A DNA stretch of 64,000 bases from Phaeoceros laevis. Lineage: Eukaryota > Anthocerotophyta > Anthocerotopsida > Notothyladales. Where the stretch lies: assembly GCA_049999765.1 (NCBI GenBank), contig JBNGIQ010009373.1:1-64000 (forward strand). The letters are read 5' to 3'. The position numbers were made by a program, and so were the translations under genes. Below are positions 1 to 16,200 of this stretch, piece by piece; the stretch's first letter is position 1, and each line of letters begins with the position of its first letter. The notes beneath the pieces are model-generated. The model saw only the letters and a list, made by a program, of their open reading frames with translations, was not told the origin of the DNA and did no database searches.

Positions 1-199
1 TGTTAGAGAAACAGCTAGAAGCAGCTAGAAACATGGAAGCTTCAAGTGAAACTACCTTGTCGGTGGTCAATGTGTGTGGTCTTGTGTGCCGGTCACCGGC
101 CTTTGGGGCCTTAGTACTTAAAGGGTGTGGTTCATAATAAAAGTAAGTCTTCTTTGGTTCACGCTTGTGAAGCGCCACTTGGGGTGTGAACGCGTGAGT

Positions 200-384
200 G
201 CTGCTGTCCAGGTTTTGATTACAAGTACTATGTCGCCTTCAAGCAGTTTTCTTTTTACAATCCCTGCATGCAGCTGCCTGCCCTGCTCTAGACTCTGTAG
301 AGCACCAGCACTTGCACAAGCGTTCAGGAGGCGCAAGTATACGTAAGTAACGTAACCCTGTTTGCAGAAATCAGGCTGCTCCAT
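200..384 (-). pseudogene. PPR gene relic
   Basis: The minus strand reads a stretch of PPR-like protein: VTYVYLRLLNACASAG followed by LEQGRQLHAGIVKR, the usual 'T-x-LL-ACAS-G-L-GRQLHA' core of a PLS-class PPR array. It runs into unrelated residues (after LLEGDIVL) with no further repeats and no editing domain, so it is a short decayed fragment. It resembles the repeats of the large PPR gene at 56.8-61.2 kb and probably derives from that family. No intact gene surrounds it. Confidence 0.6.
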
Positions 385-387
385 AGT

Positions 388-939
388 TGCACCTGGTAAA
401 AGAGTTAGACTGAAAAATGTCTAGACGACAAAGGTGGCGGTTGTGCCATATGCCCGCTTGTCAAGCGCCGAGGGCCCATTGATCGCGCATGGTTAGCAAA
501 GCAAGCATCGACCACCCGACCTTCTGGACGCGAAATTGACTGTCCTCGCATGGCGGCAATACATTGGATGATTGGACTGTTGGGCAAAGAGCTTTCGCCA
601 CGTGTGGAGAGTTCTAGGGTTCTGTCTGGCCTTCAAAAGCATATGAGTAACATTGTGATGAAACCCAGACTCGTCTAGTTACTGATATAGTATGCCAAGT
701 CTACGGGCCTCGCACTCCTGCGCTTTGTCCACGACACGTGGACCGGCCATGGAAGTACGTGTCGGCCTTGCTGCTAAATCATCACTAGATTCCAGACTAA
801 CATTCGTTTCGGAGATGGGATCATTGTAGAACCGAAGTGAGTCTTGCACTGATACTGTATTTTGGCGTTATTGTTTGCTTTTAGCCTCGAGGCTTCTGGC
901 AAGCTCCGGCTAGCTGACGGGACGCGCCCTGCTGCGGAC
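388..939. other. Intergenic, upstream of TAPT1-like gene
   Basis: No coding signal is recognised. The reading frame of the TAPT1-like gene is open back to about 862 without an ATG, and a possible acceptor (TTGCTTTTAG) lies near 884, so a 5' exon or leader may be here. Confidence 0.4.
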
Positions 940-3351
940 ATGGCTGTCACGCGGGTGCAGCCATTCCCTGCCCTAGCCGCGCGGGCATGCCCCGATCAGG
1001 CTGCACAGCCAGTCGCTAAGATGGTTGCCGAAATGCAGCTGCCGGACGAACTACGTCCAGCGCCAGGAGCAGTCGAGTATCTCCTCGGTGAAATTACTGG
1101 AGGTGCTGGGCTTCGGAGCACCACAGCAAATGGAAATGAGCAGCGGAAAAGAGAGGATGTTTACAACACCATGTTTCATGTGCCTTGGAGATGTGAGCTG
1201 GTGAGCTCATTCTTTGACCCCCGGCTGGATGCGTATCCAAAATCTCTTGTTCGTTGCTTCTCTGCCAACCGCCGTGCTTGTGCTACCAGTCTTTGGATGT
1301 CGTTTTGACTACAGCTGGCTGTTCGAATTGTTGCCATTTGCAGCTCATTGATATCGGCTTCTTTGTCTGCTTGGATTCCTTCCTGTCCCTTTTCACAGTA
1401 ATGCCAGCGAGGATCGTGATGTTTATGCACAGGCTGATCACGAGATGGAAGTGAGTTGTACCTGTGAATTTACTGTGTTCCAAATTTGCGGTTTTGCACA
1501 GATGTAGCTTCAGTGCTTGTGGTGGCTGGCCCTTCTTGCTGGCGAGAGGTTGACAATCTGATGGCAGGCAATTCCAGAGACCGCATGCCGACGAGCTATC
1601 TGATGTAGCATGCTGGATTGTGTTGTTGATTGGAGTGACGTGGTTATACCAAGTTGGTATGTTCTGACGTTCTCTTACTACCTAGTCTGCAGTCCCAATG
1701 CTCTTTTGCGGTGGAACGTGCTTGCTGAGACTTTTGCACTTGCGTCGCAGACATTAGCATCATTTACCACCTGATTCGTGGAACAGCAACGATCAAGCTT
1801 TACGTCATCTACAATGTCCTGGAGGTTGGAATCAGTAGGATGCTCTGGACTTGAAAGGATCTGACTCTGCTTTGAACCATGTGTGGAGTGTTTCCGATTG
1901 TAGTTCAGTGTATCTTCGGCAGGGTTGATATTCGCTCTGTAGCTTCAATAACCTATGAAGACCCCCTTGTGCTGCCTTGTTGCAGATATTTGACAAACTC
2001 TGTCAGTCCTTCGGCTCAGATGTTCTGCAGGTGTTGTTCAACTCTGCAGTCGGTGTGGCAAGCTGCACAGATGAGAATATTCTTCGGGAATCAGCTCGCT
2101 TTGTGCTTGACCAAGGGATTGCATTAGTCTGCTTCAATATCCTCTGCTACTCGTGATTCCGTCGTTGCAGTGTCGTTGAATATTTGGTAGGTTTGAGATC
2201 TCGCTTGGCATTGTCAAGATCTCCTTAACTCGTCACACCTGTCCACTCTTTCATCATCCTGTCTGAAGCTATTACCATCTCTGCTGCTATCAATGCTCAA
2301 AACAACGCTCTGCTAACCATGTTGATATCAAACAATTTTGCGGAGATCAAAAGCAATGTGTTCAAGCGTTTGGGAAAGGAAAATCTTCACAAGATGGCTT
2401 ATCATGGTATGATCAGCTGCCACTGGCCTTCTGCAGTTTTCTCTGGCTTGGTGCTGACGTTGGGGACTCTCATGGTTGTGCAGACACGGTGGAGCGTTTT
2501 CATATTGTGACTCACCTGTCCTTTGTGCTAGCCCAGAATGTCTTGAGTGCTGATGGCCCATGGGTCTTCAGTTTCTTTGCGGTAATGATTCTTTGCTTTA
2601 TGGTACTTTGCCATTACTTTCCAGTCTGGTAGCTGTGATCGTTAATCTGTCTTCATTCTGGTGACAGGATTGCAGTCACTGATATTGGATGCACCAACTT
2701 TTGCTTGACTATTGTGTTTACGTGATCTTCAGAATGCAGCAAAGATAATATTTTGCGAGGTTCTGATTGATGTGATCAAGCATTCATTTCTCGCAAAGTT
2801 CAATGATATCAAGCCAGAAGCATATTCAGACTTCCTTTCCTCCCTATGCAGTCAGGTAAGTAGGCAGTGAAGAAAAAAAACGCAGTCTTACTTCCCAACT
2901 TCTCATACTTTGTGCAGGATACGGAGCTCTCGGGCTCACCCATATCTCAACTTGGATTGATCTGTGTGCAGACCCTGAAAAGCCAGTCCCACGACATTCA
3001 CAAAACAATGGAATTTGTGCCTCTCGCACCAGCTTGTGTGGTGAGTCTCACCTGCAACTACCAATGCCAGCACTGTTTTGAGCAAATACTGGATGCCCAG
3101 TCAATGTCAAGTGGTTAGACACTGAAAAGCCGTGCCTTCGCTTGCAGGTGATAAGGGTCATGATTCCCGTGTTTACTCGCGGTCCACCCGATGACAGTTT
3201 CTTGTCACGGTCAGTTAGAGCAGTTCTTAGATTAGTGGTGACATTTTCCTTGTTGACTTTTGCAAAACTATGTGTCGGTCTGGGGTTACAACGCTATGCG
3301 CGGTGGTACCGTGAGCGGCAATCAAATAAGACGAAGCTTCACGCCGAATAG
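940..3351 (+). CDS. TAPT1/POD1-family multi-pass membrane protein
   Basis: Member of the TAPT1 (DUF747) family, ER-associated multi-pass membrane proteins; the Arabidopsis member POD1 is known for pollen-tube guidance. Exons supported by frame and homology: 940-1200, 1344-1450, 1580-1656, 1751-1824, 1986-2136, 2239-2406, 2484-2581, 2733-2855, 2972-3040 and 3148-3351. They total 1332 nt, giving 443 aa with no frame break. Family signatures in order: VYNTMFHVPW, GFFVCLDSFLSLFTVMPAR, IIYHLIRGTATIKLYVIYN, IFDKLCQSFGSDVLQVLFN, NNALLTMLISNNFAEIKSNV, EVLIDVIKHSFLAKFNDIKP, FVPLAPACVVIRV and a final membrane segment before WYRERQ. The ATG at 940 is the first in frame, but an upstream exon could add N-terminal residues. 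Intron 2137-2238 is not GT-AG (see findings). It is convergent with the receptor kinase to its right. Confidence 0.9.
2137..2238 (+). other. Probable U12-type AT-AC intron in TAPT1-like gene
   Basis: No GT-AG pair joins the two flanking exons in frame. An intron beginning ATATCCTCTG at 2137 and ending CAC at 2238 does so exactly, giving ALVCF-T-VHSFIIL, which matches the family in spacing. A perfect U12 branch-point word TCCTTAAC sits at 2222-2229, about 10 nt before the acceptor, as minor-spliceosome introns require. The 102-nt intron contains in-frame stops, so it must be removed. Confidence 0.8.
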
Positions 3352-3668
3352 AATATCGTGGAAAAGTTCGCTACAATTTTCACCAGGCAGTCTGAGTCAA
3401 CCAATTCATCCGCCCTTGCTCAGCCAAACAGGGCTTCCGATTTCAGATTCTGATATAGTGGGCTGAAGCCCAGAGCTATGTCTTCCTAGATATGTGAAGT
3501 GTAGAAAGACCTTCTAAGGACTACGTGCGCAACCAGCTCTCAGTTGCCTAGTCAGATGCCTAGTCAGACGATTTGCAGATATCCCAAGGCTCGCCACAGT
3601 GTTGGCCTCCCTGGATTTGCACACTCTGGATCGAAACGACTTGAGGTGCCTCGGCGTTGGTTTTGTCA
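3352..3668. other. Convergent 3' region
   Basis: Short spacer between the stop of the TAPT1-like gene and the stop of the receptor kinase, presumably two 3' UTRs. No other feature was seen. Confidence 0.5.
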
Positions 3669-8357
<4,689 letters not shown>

Positions 8358-9468
8358 GGTCACTTCTCGGATACCACCTCCAATCGCAAGCGCCTCGCTA
8401 CCTGATTCCTATCGTATGCATCCCAGTCAATTGAGTCTTTGGGAATAGGTGGTATCACGCCCCGGGCGGTCCCTGCCGAGAGTGAATGATACTCCGTACG
8501 CGTACTGCCTGCCAGCTAGGAGGGGAGGAAGAAGGATGAGATAACACGGTGGTCTTCCAAGGCGGGCTGTCCTTGGCTGTTGACTCCGATCCTCTCCTGG
8601 TTCTCGTGGGAACGCAAGTCCTCCACGGGAACGCAAGTCGGGGGTGGTTGGTAGAGACCCACCCAACCGTGGACCTCCACCAAACTGCTCTTTCATGGTT
8701 CAGCGCTGTACAACCCACACAAGCGACCTCCACAGGATCGGCTCTGCTTGAAATTAGCAAATGACGACACGCAATGCGGACAAATTTTGGCCGGCCTGTG
8801 TCCTAGCTTGTTGACTAATCCGGCAATGGAGGCAACCATGGCGCCGGTTAGCTTGAGTTCCAATGGGGCTCAGCTGACATGGAGGGCCCAGCTGGCCAGC
8901 GCAGCCGCCCGCTCTCCCCCCTCATCACATGGATCGACATTTCCGGGACCGACATCCTGCCAGAATAGTCTAGCACATTCAATTTAGACTGCTACAGATC
9001 GAGGATGGCGACTTCGTGATAGAGCCAAGCAGCGGTAGAGTGCAGGCTCACTCTTCACAGTGTTCACACTGAGTCAATGGCATTAAATGTGTTGCCATCG
9101 TCAATTCTTTTTCTTTTCTTGAATTGCCACGTGGTGGTTAGTGACGTGGCAGTGCCGCCAGCATGGCATGACAGCCATGAAAATGGCTGGGTAATATTTG
9201 CGCAAATTACTGAAGCTTCTTCGTCCTCTCTGCGATGGGTTTCAGCGTTCCACATTCTAGGTTGCTCTTCCACCGTTCAAGTCGACCCCGGATCCGTTCC
9301 CCTCCGACGAACGTCCCACTTCTTGGAGCAGCTGTTGCTGTGGCGGATCGCTCTGCATCCTATTTTAGAGCCTAGACCTCGGTGCCCGGCACACTTTGCG
9401 CAAGAGGGGGACTGCAGAGGAGGGCTCTTGCTTCCGGCTGGTGCTTTGTCTGCTTCAGATCGAACACA
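8358..9468. other. Divergent promoter region of receptor kinase and RALF gene
   Basis: About 1.1 kb between divergently transcribed genes. Reading frames here show no protein family. A TATA-like CTATTTTAGA near 9359 lies about 110 bp before the RALF start codon and could be its core promoter. Confidence 0.4.
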
Positions 9469-9861
9469 ATGGCGCGGAACGGAGCGGGGTTGGTGTTGCT
9501 GCTCGTGGCTGTGCTTGCGCTTTGCATTGGATCGCAGAAGGCAGCAGCAGAATCCTCCTTCGACATGGATGCGAGCAGGTGGCTGGCCAAGGTCGCGGCC
9601 AGCAGCAGCAGCAGCGACGACCTGGTCGAGCCCAACTTCTTCGATGACGACGAGGGTCTGCTGGGGACCTACGATGCCAGGCGGTCGCTTGCGGCGCAGC
9701 CCGTCTTCATCAGCTACGGGTCGCTGAATGCGGACACAGTGGTGTGCCCGGCTGGAAGCGGGCGCTCCTACTACACCCCTAATTGCTACCTGGCACCCGG
9801 GCCGCCAAATACTTACACCAGGGGCTGCAGCACCATCACCCGGTGCGCCAGAAGCGGATGA
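9469..9861 (+). CDS. RALF peptide precursor
   Basis: Intronless precursor of 130 aa for a Rapid Alkalinization Factor, a secreted Cys-rich peptide sensed by CrRLK1L (FERONIA-type) receptors. The ATG at 9469 gives a clear signal peptide (MARNGAGLVLLLVAVLALCI). An acidic propeptide with a Ser run follows, then the RRSL processing site of S1P-type subtilases near residue 71. The mature peptide has FISYGSLNADTVVC (the YISY-type receptor-binding box) and four cysteines ending CSTITRCARSG, the canonical RALF tail. A longer in-frame ORF begins at 9382, but its extra residues would bury the signal peptide, so the later ATG is preferred. It is divergent from the receptor kinase, with no evidence that the two act together. 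Confidence 0.95.
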   Translation: MARNGAGLVLLLVAVLALCIGSQKAAAESSFDMDASRWLAKVAASSSSSDDLVEPNFFDDDEGLLGTYDARRSLAAQPVFISYGSLNADTVVCPAGSGRSYYTPNCYLAPGPPNTYTRGCSTITRCARSG

Positions 9862-10926
9862 AGCCTGCTCCCTGGTGATGTCCGTGTTCTGGTTGGAGGA
9901 GGAATAAGGGTTTGGGGATGGGTGTGCTTGCGTCCTGGCACCTTGTTCTTTTATGCCCGAGTCTACGTCTGTTGTCTATACTTTATTGGTCATGAGGCCC
10001 GGCTGGCCAGCTAGTTCTGCAGGCTCGAATCCATGGTGGTGCACTTTGAAGCCTCGGCTTCAGGGTTTCTCATTGATTGGAGTCTGGAGAGGCCCATGTC
10101 ACGGCCTTTGATCTACTAGTGTGGAGCTCTTGCTCAAGAAGGGAGCTGGGGAGTATGTCCGTGTTCCAGCTTGTCATTTGCAAAACCTTACATTTATGAG
10201 CTGTTGTGTAGTAGTGCAGATTCTTTGTGGAACTTCTGATTTGTAACCTAGGGGTGGCCTTCAGAGCCGATCTCCATCATATCTTTCAGTGAGTGGATGA
10301 GGATGTTCACAGTTTTGGAGCAGGAATGGACCGGCATGCTCTATTAACGTGCTGTGGATGGATGAAGGAAACAGACGGAAGTCATGAATTGAGTATGCGA
10401 GGGATGTGTCCAATGTTCAAAGAACTTTCGCTGCTGGCCTTGTCCAACATGACAGGATCCACTTTGCTTAGAAATCATAGTTCACTTCTATAGTCTGGCC
10501 TGCTGCCTCTCCTAAGCGAACTATGGCTGTACACTGTCGTATAGAAAGCGGACCTTTCCTGAGCTCCATTTTCTTCTCTTCTGCTCGCCTAGCATTAAGA
10601 AAAAAGGGATCACGAAGGTGCGATGACAAACACCCACGGCAACGCCCTACATGATCTCTCACTCCCAAGGTTTCGTCCCAAATCCTAAGCTTAATAAGAC
10701 GGAAGCTGGAAAGTCTGTCCAGCTTTTCTTTTGCAAAACCTTGCATGTATGAGCTCGTGTGCACTGCTTTCTACACTGCAAGATCTAGGTGGGACTTCCG
10801 GATCCCCTAATTAGGACGGCCTTCAAAAGCCCAGCTCTTTCATAATTTTCAGCTGGATAAGATTCGCACTAGCAAGGCTACGAACTGGTGGCCAACAATT
10901 TTTGTAGCGGTTGTACAATGCAGCGA
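9862..10926. repeat. Intergenic with diverged direct repeat downstream of RALF
   Basis: About 10180-10290 and 10730-10855 share a diverged unit: GCAAAACCTT then ATGAGCT, further GTGCA, GGACTTC/GGAACTTC, GGCCTTCA and TTTCAG in the same order. It looks like an old duplication of sequence downstream of RALF. No coding function was seen. Confidence 0.45.
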
Positions 10927-11067
10927 TTAAACCTAGAGTGACCAACCTACTCATTTTGAGTGTGTGGAACATTGGAAGCATTTTTCTGCACTTTGTGAAG
11001 TGTTTTTGTGTGAAAAATGTATATTTTTTAATATATATTTTGTAGGCAAAGCAAAGCTGCACCTGAT

Positions 11068-11167
11068 NNNNNNNNNNNNNNNNNNNNNNNNNNNNNNNNN
11101 NNNNNNNNNNNNNNNNNNNNNNNNNNNNNNNNNNNNNNNNNNNNNNNNNNNNNNNNNNNNNNNNNNN
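11068..11167. other. Assembly gap
   Basis: Run of 100 N inside the TTAA-flanked element; the true size is unknown. Confidence 0.99.
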
Positions 11168-11307
11168 CTTAACTAACGTCAAACCAGAGGTCTGGTTTTG
11201 GGTGGTCAGCCCGTCATCTGGGCCGGGTTCCCGACCTGCCGGTAGGTGTTTGTACAGTACCGGTTCGTGCCGGTACGTCACCCCATTTCACCGTGCCGCT
11301 TCTCTTC

Positions 11308-11442
11308 ACCCAGGTGGTGGCGACGGGATCGCGCGGGCCTCCACCCCGCCATCCCTCCCGTTTTTTGAGCAAAAAGCAATCTGCCTACCTTGAGGGATCG
11401 CGGCCTGGAGGTGGGAGCGATCCCGTCGCCACCACAGCTGGG
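11308..11442. repeat. Inverted repeat inside the TTAA element
   Basis: GGTGGCGACGGGATCGC near 11315 is mirrored by GCGATCCCGTCGCCACC near 11420, with further pairing of CCTCCACCC and GAGGTGGG inside. The arms are roughly 45-50 bp with a short AT-containing loop, and could form a strong hairpin. Confidence 0.7.
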
Positions 11443-12007
11443 ACGGCGCTAGTGTCAGACGCAAACCAATAAAGTAGTCTAGGTTCTCCCAGTTTTCACC
11501 ATGAAAACCTTCTCATGCCAACCCCCTCCGACCGGACGGGTAGGGTTATGGAACCAGAAAGTAGCCTGGAGTAGGATGGGGGGGAGGTGAATGGGATCAT
11601 GACACACCCCACATTTGCAAGGAAGAGAACCTTGAAGTGATGAAATAAGGCAAAGAATGGCATTGACCAAGGGTCTCTCCAAAGATCAAAAATTTAAAAT
11701 CAGTTTTTTCGTTTTTGGCAGCATGTAAGTTCTACTAGAATAAGAAAAAATATATAAAAAGAGTAAAATATAACCCTAACCAAGTAGGAAAAGTGCTAAA
11801 TGTGAGACTCATGGTTTTGAGAACTTTCTACATAACTTTTGGAGGTTGTAGTGAAATTTAGTCCATGATATAAATTTGGGAAGCTCTAAGTGCATATGTG
11901 ATGATGAGAAAATAAAAACCCTAAAAAACTTTAATTTTGACAAAAAAAACTTGAAGTTTGACTTTCTAGGGAAAAACCCAAAACTGCCCTGGTCACTCTA
12001 GGGTTAA

Positions 12008-13203
12008 CGTAGCAAACCAACCTGTAAGTACTGTCATCTGCAACTTGTTGCCATGGATTTATGATATGTTGGTTAGCACTTAGCATGCCTTGACCTTGAG
12101 TTGCCTAAGGCCGCCTGCAAGGTCTTCAAAGGGGCAGGGGAAGGACATTCATTGCAGCACACTGCAAGAGTGTGCGTCTTCTCAAGTGGCGAGCATATCA
12201 TAAATCCAAGCCTTGCTTCCCTGTAGGCTCGCGCATGGGGCAGTTGGGGTTGGTTGGGTTGGGTTGGTATGCTCTTCAAACACCTTGCTATTGCGTATGA
12301 TAGCTCGAGTTCCTCGAAACGGACAGAGAATGGAGTTGTCCGAAGTCGTGACCCAGTCGGAATTAACCCATATTGACAAGGCTAGGAAGAGCGCGCTCTA
12401 TAAAGCCCCGTTTCTCCCAGGTATAGTTGTTTAGCCATCGGCAGACATACTCTCAATCACTCATCTGGCAATCTGATCTGGCTCGTGACTTGTGCTATGT
12501 CAAAATTTGACTTGACTCATGACGTGTGACTCGGAACGCAAACCAAAGACCCGGCAATATCGGGCAACCTTTTTTCCAGGTCCAGATTGCAAGCTTTGTT
12601 GCAAAACATCCTGAACCCGCACCCTTGAGCATTGAGAGATCAGTCAGGTAAGGCGGCCTTTTTCCCAGGTCCAGATTGCAAGCTTTGTTTTGCAACGTGC
12701 TGAACCCTCACCCTTGAGCATTGAGAGATCAGTCAGGTAAGGCGGGATCAGCTGGGCCATGCACGCACACTGGTAAAACAAACATCCTTGAGCTGCGAGA
12801 TGCGAAGCACCTAGCTGACATATGTCATCGTTTTTACATAGTGGAACTATTAACATGGTTGTTGGCATCTTGCCAGGCTACGTGGCATACCCAGCTCTGA
12901 GGTGTATTGCTGAATAATCCAGGCGGCAAATGACTCTTTTCGTTTTGTTTGAAATTGTCCGGCACTTGAAGTCGTTACTTGTGTACGGCTGTGCAAGGTA
13001 GTCATACTAGTCATCCAAATCACCCACTTGCAAAGTGTCTTGTGCTGTTTCCTGCTTCCTGTCTCTGGGTCATGTTTCAGCCGACTTGTCTGTCTCCGAC
13101 GTGTGTGCTTTCCTCAGGCTGAAGTCTCCTGAACCCAGCTCCGAGGTGTCAACTTGACTTCCATGTTCTGTTTTTGTTTTGGATTTACTTCAGCCGCCTT
13201 CGG
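12008..13203. other. Intergenic region left of LIG4
   Basis: No gene recognised. It contains the 89-bp tandem repeat described separately and a GGTT-rich run near 12240-12265. Confidence 0.4.
12568..12745. repeat. 89-bp tandem duplication
   Basis: Two adjacent copies with an 89-bp period (12568-12656, 12657-12745) share CCAGGTCCAGATTGCAAGC, CCCTTGAGCATTGAGAGATC and AGTCAGGTAAGGCGG, with a few substitutions. It is non-coding. Confidence 0.85.
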
Positions 13204-16200
13204 TCAAGCGTTTCCGACTCCGCTGTTAGAGGCATCAAGGAACGTCTGACCTTCATCCATCACAAGGCGTCTTGATAGCCTCCTTTTTGACCTGATTGTG
13301 TTGGTTTCTGACAGCGAAGGAACAGCTTGAGGATGTCCGTCAACTTTTCTTTTCCTCTGCCGAGGCTTCCTGTGCTCTATAACATCGGAAGGAGGTGTGC
13401 CTTCCCCATGTCTATTGCACGGCCTTGTGGGGGCAGTGTCATCCTCGCTGTTGTCATCGATTGAATTGCCATCCCTACCAGAAACGAGTGCCAACATAAG
13501 AATCTGGACGGAAAGCAAAGATGCAAATTCTCTGAAATGTCATCACAGACCTCAACTCGTAGTCATCTTCTGGAATACAGGAGCCAACTCTTGGATCAAG
13601 CGACCTTGTGAGCCAATCATGACCCACTATGTGTAGCTTCTTCGACCTTAAAAATTTCCTGTCACATGAATCAACTCTGCAGGATAGGAAATAAGGTGGT
13701 GTTGTGATGGCATGTATCAGTCCAGAATCCAGATAACTACTCTCTCGCACAGCATATTCATACCTTTCTGCAATTCTTTCAAACGGGATGCAGGCCTCGG
13801 GTGTAGTGTACACAATCATGTAAGTAGCGTCCTGAAGTGTGCTGCTGACAACTGCCTCTCTCATTTGAACTTCCAGCTCCAGCCATTTTAGTGTAACCTC
13901 CGCAACTTTTAATTCATCTGAGTTCCTGAAAAAGTAGTTATTCAGTGTCAACGGCATGTGGGCTGTCCAGCATGACAAGTAGCTATGTTCAGGTGAGAGC
14001 CTTAGAGCAGGGCAGCCTATAATAATGAACAGCTTGCATGATGATTATTTCACCCACCCACACTTACATGGGGAGCTCAGGGGGCTGGAAATATATTCTG
14101 CAACCACGAAAAGTGCACCATGTCCTACTTGGGCAATATTTCTGCTCGCAGTCTGTAACGTCCTCCATATTCACCTTGAGATCCGCCACATCAATACTGT
14201 CGAATATCTGTTCAAACACACAAGTGAGGGCGTTCACCTCAAAGGCACAACGTCTGGAAGCAGAGTGCCATTAAAAATAGCTTTAAACTCGTCAATGTAT
14301 ACCTGCCGAAGATCGGAAACATCTATATCCTCAAAATAAAAATCACCAAACTCGTCAACCATTGCGCCCAGTTTCTCCTTTGTTTTACTTGAAAGGTGCA
14401 GGAAGTACCTGCAGATCCACAGAACTAGTTTTAAAACGAGCTGTAGGGAAGCAGTTGAGAATCATAATTCACAATTCGCTACCCCCGGAGTATCATGTGC
14501 TTCTCGACGTAAGCAACCAACATGTAATAGTACGAAGACACACTTGTTCCAACTTCACTATTATTGCTACTGTTGTGCTAGTCGGTTAGAAGTGCAGCGA
14601 AATACTTAGGTGTAACTGGTAACAGAGCTTTCTGAGTTGCACAAGTCAGCAGCCATGTATAATGGATTACATCTCCTTGTTTTACTGCAGCCTGGTATTT
14701 CATTCCTGCAGAGATACGTTGAACCTTGAAGCAGTATTCATAGACAGTCATGGCAATGAACCAGAAGCTCAGCATAACAAAGCAACCTTTTTTATCTGCA
14801 GCAATCACATGTGTAACACCACCACCGAGATTCATGGAAAAGGAACCGCCATTCTCCACCACCATCTTGTGGAGAGTTTCTTTGGAGTGATCTGAAGAGA
14901 AGTTCACGAAATCTGATGACAAAAAGCACCGTCAAGGAAACACATGAAAATGCTCGAGCGAATAGTAGACATGACGAGCAAGAGCTGCCAATGTAAGTCA
15001 CAATTTCACCGCCAACGTTAGGACCTAGGACCTCCAGAGTGAAGGATACAGAACATTAAGCCTTTGAATGTTTCAGTCGTTTGCTTCACTTCGGACACAT
15101 CCGTTACAAGAATATGTGAAGGCAGAAGGGCTCGAGGGGCAGCTCTTGGCTTTGCTTGCCTAGTGTGCTTTTCCTTGATCTCGCCATTGCCATAATCTGC
15201 TGCATCTACAGTAATTCCGCTGCCTGAATGTACGATATCTACCAGAGCTGCAGTCAACGTGACAAGGGTCAAAAGCTGGCGTAGTAATTAGTTGCAGTCT
15301 AGGAAATTGCAGCTAGAAAAATTGTGCAGCCTGATCGGCAGATAACGTACTTTGCAACTCCAGGCAGTCATACCAAGGCTTATCATATCGAACTGCATCC
15401 ACGCGGGGAAAACGTAGGCTGTAAGGTGCTGCAAAAGTCTGCAAGAACAACCACGCAAAACTGACGTGATATTAACATAAATGGCAGGAACAATCTGGCT
15501 TCGAAAATGCATGAAGCACTGTTGGAGTCCCGACATGTTCTCATTGTAGGGCTTACATCTGACTTAATGGTGCGTATGTCACTGGTGATGGTAAGAATAA
15601 CAGACCTGTGATCAAGTGCAAGTATACGCAGACGAAGGTTACTGGCAGCCAGCTGAGTGAAAACGTTAAGGGATACTCTAGAGAGCTACTCAGAACCTTA
15701 CTTTTCTGGTGACTCAATCCACACATCTGGACGCTCTTTTGCATTGTTTGTCACAACATAACAACTTGGTGGCTTGGAACTATTGTCATTCAGCCTACAA
15801 GCCACTGGACATTAGAAACTGAGATTATTACCATCTCAAAAGGAGTAAGAAAGGAGTCAAGATCCACCACACCTGAAGTATGGTTTTAGCTTGGTGACAA
15901 GAATTTCAGCCTCTTCATCAGTCAAACCTGTCCCAACTTTGCAGAATGATAGGAACCTGCAACATACTAGTGCATGGTTAAACAGGGTGCCAAGCAAAAC
16001 GAACTCGCAGTTTTCTTACACATAGCTACATCAAGAATCAGGATCAAAACAGGCTAGCATATTAAGTAATAGCGGATCATAACCTTGTTGGATATTCTGA
16101 GGACTCAGATTTTTCAGCGAGTCCCAGTAAGAATTGTGCCACCTGGTGCATGAATCATAATCTCAGCTTGATCAAAAGCATCCTCTAGGCTCATTAGCAT

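Larger units (their letters stand above)
10927..12007. mobile_element. Non-autonomous TTAA/inverted-repeat element (piggyBac-like)
   Basis: TTAA at 10927-10930 is followed by ACCTAGAGTGACCA. On the right, TGGTCACTCTAGGG is followed by TTAA at 12004-12007. The two ends are inverted copies (CCTAGAGTGACCA) bounded by TTAA, the target-site duplication of piggyBac elements, whose terminal repeats typically begin CCC. The interior has a 100-N gap (11068-11167), a long internal inverted repeat and AT-rich sequence, and no transposase frame, so it would be non-autonomous. Assignment to piggyBac rests only on the termini. Confidence 0.6.

Noticed and set aside
9077-9727. 216-codon ORF overlapping RALF
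   Set aside because: Different frame from the clear RALF precursor, low complexity in the overlap, no family.
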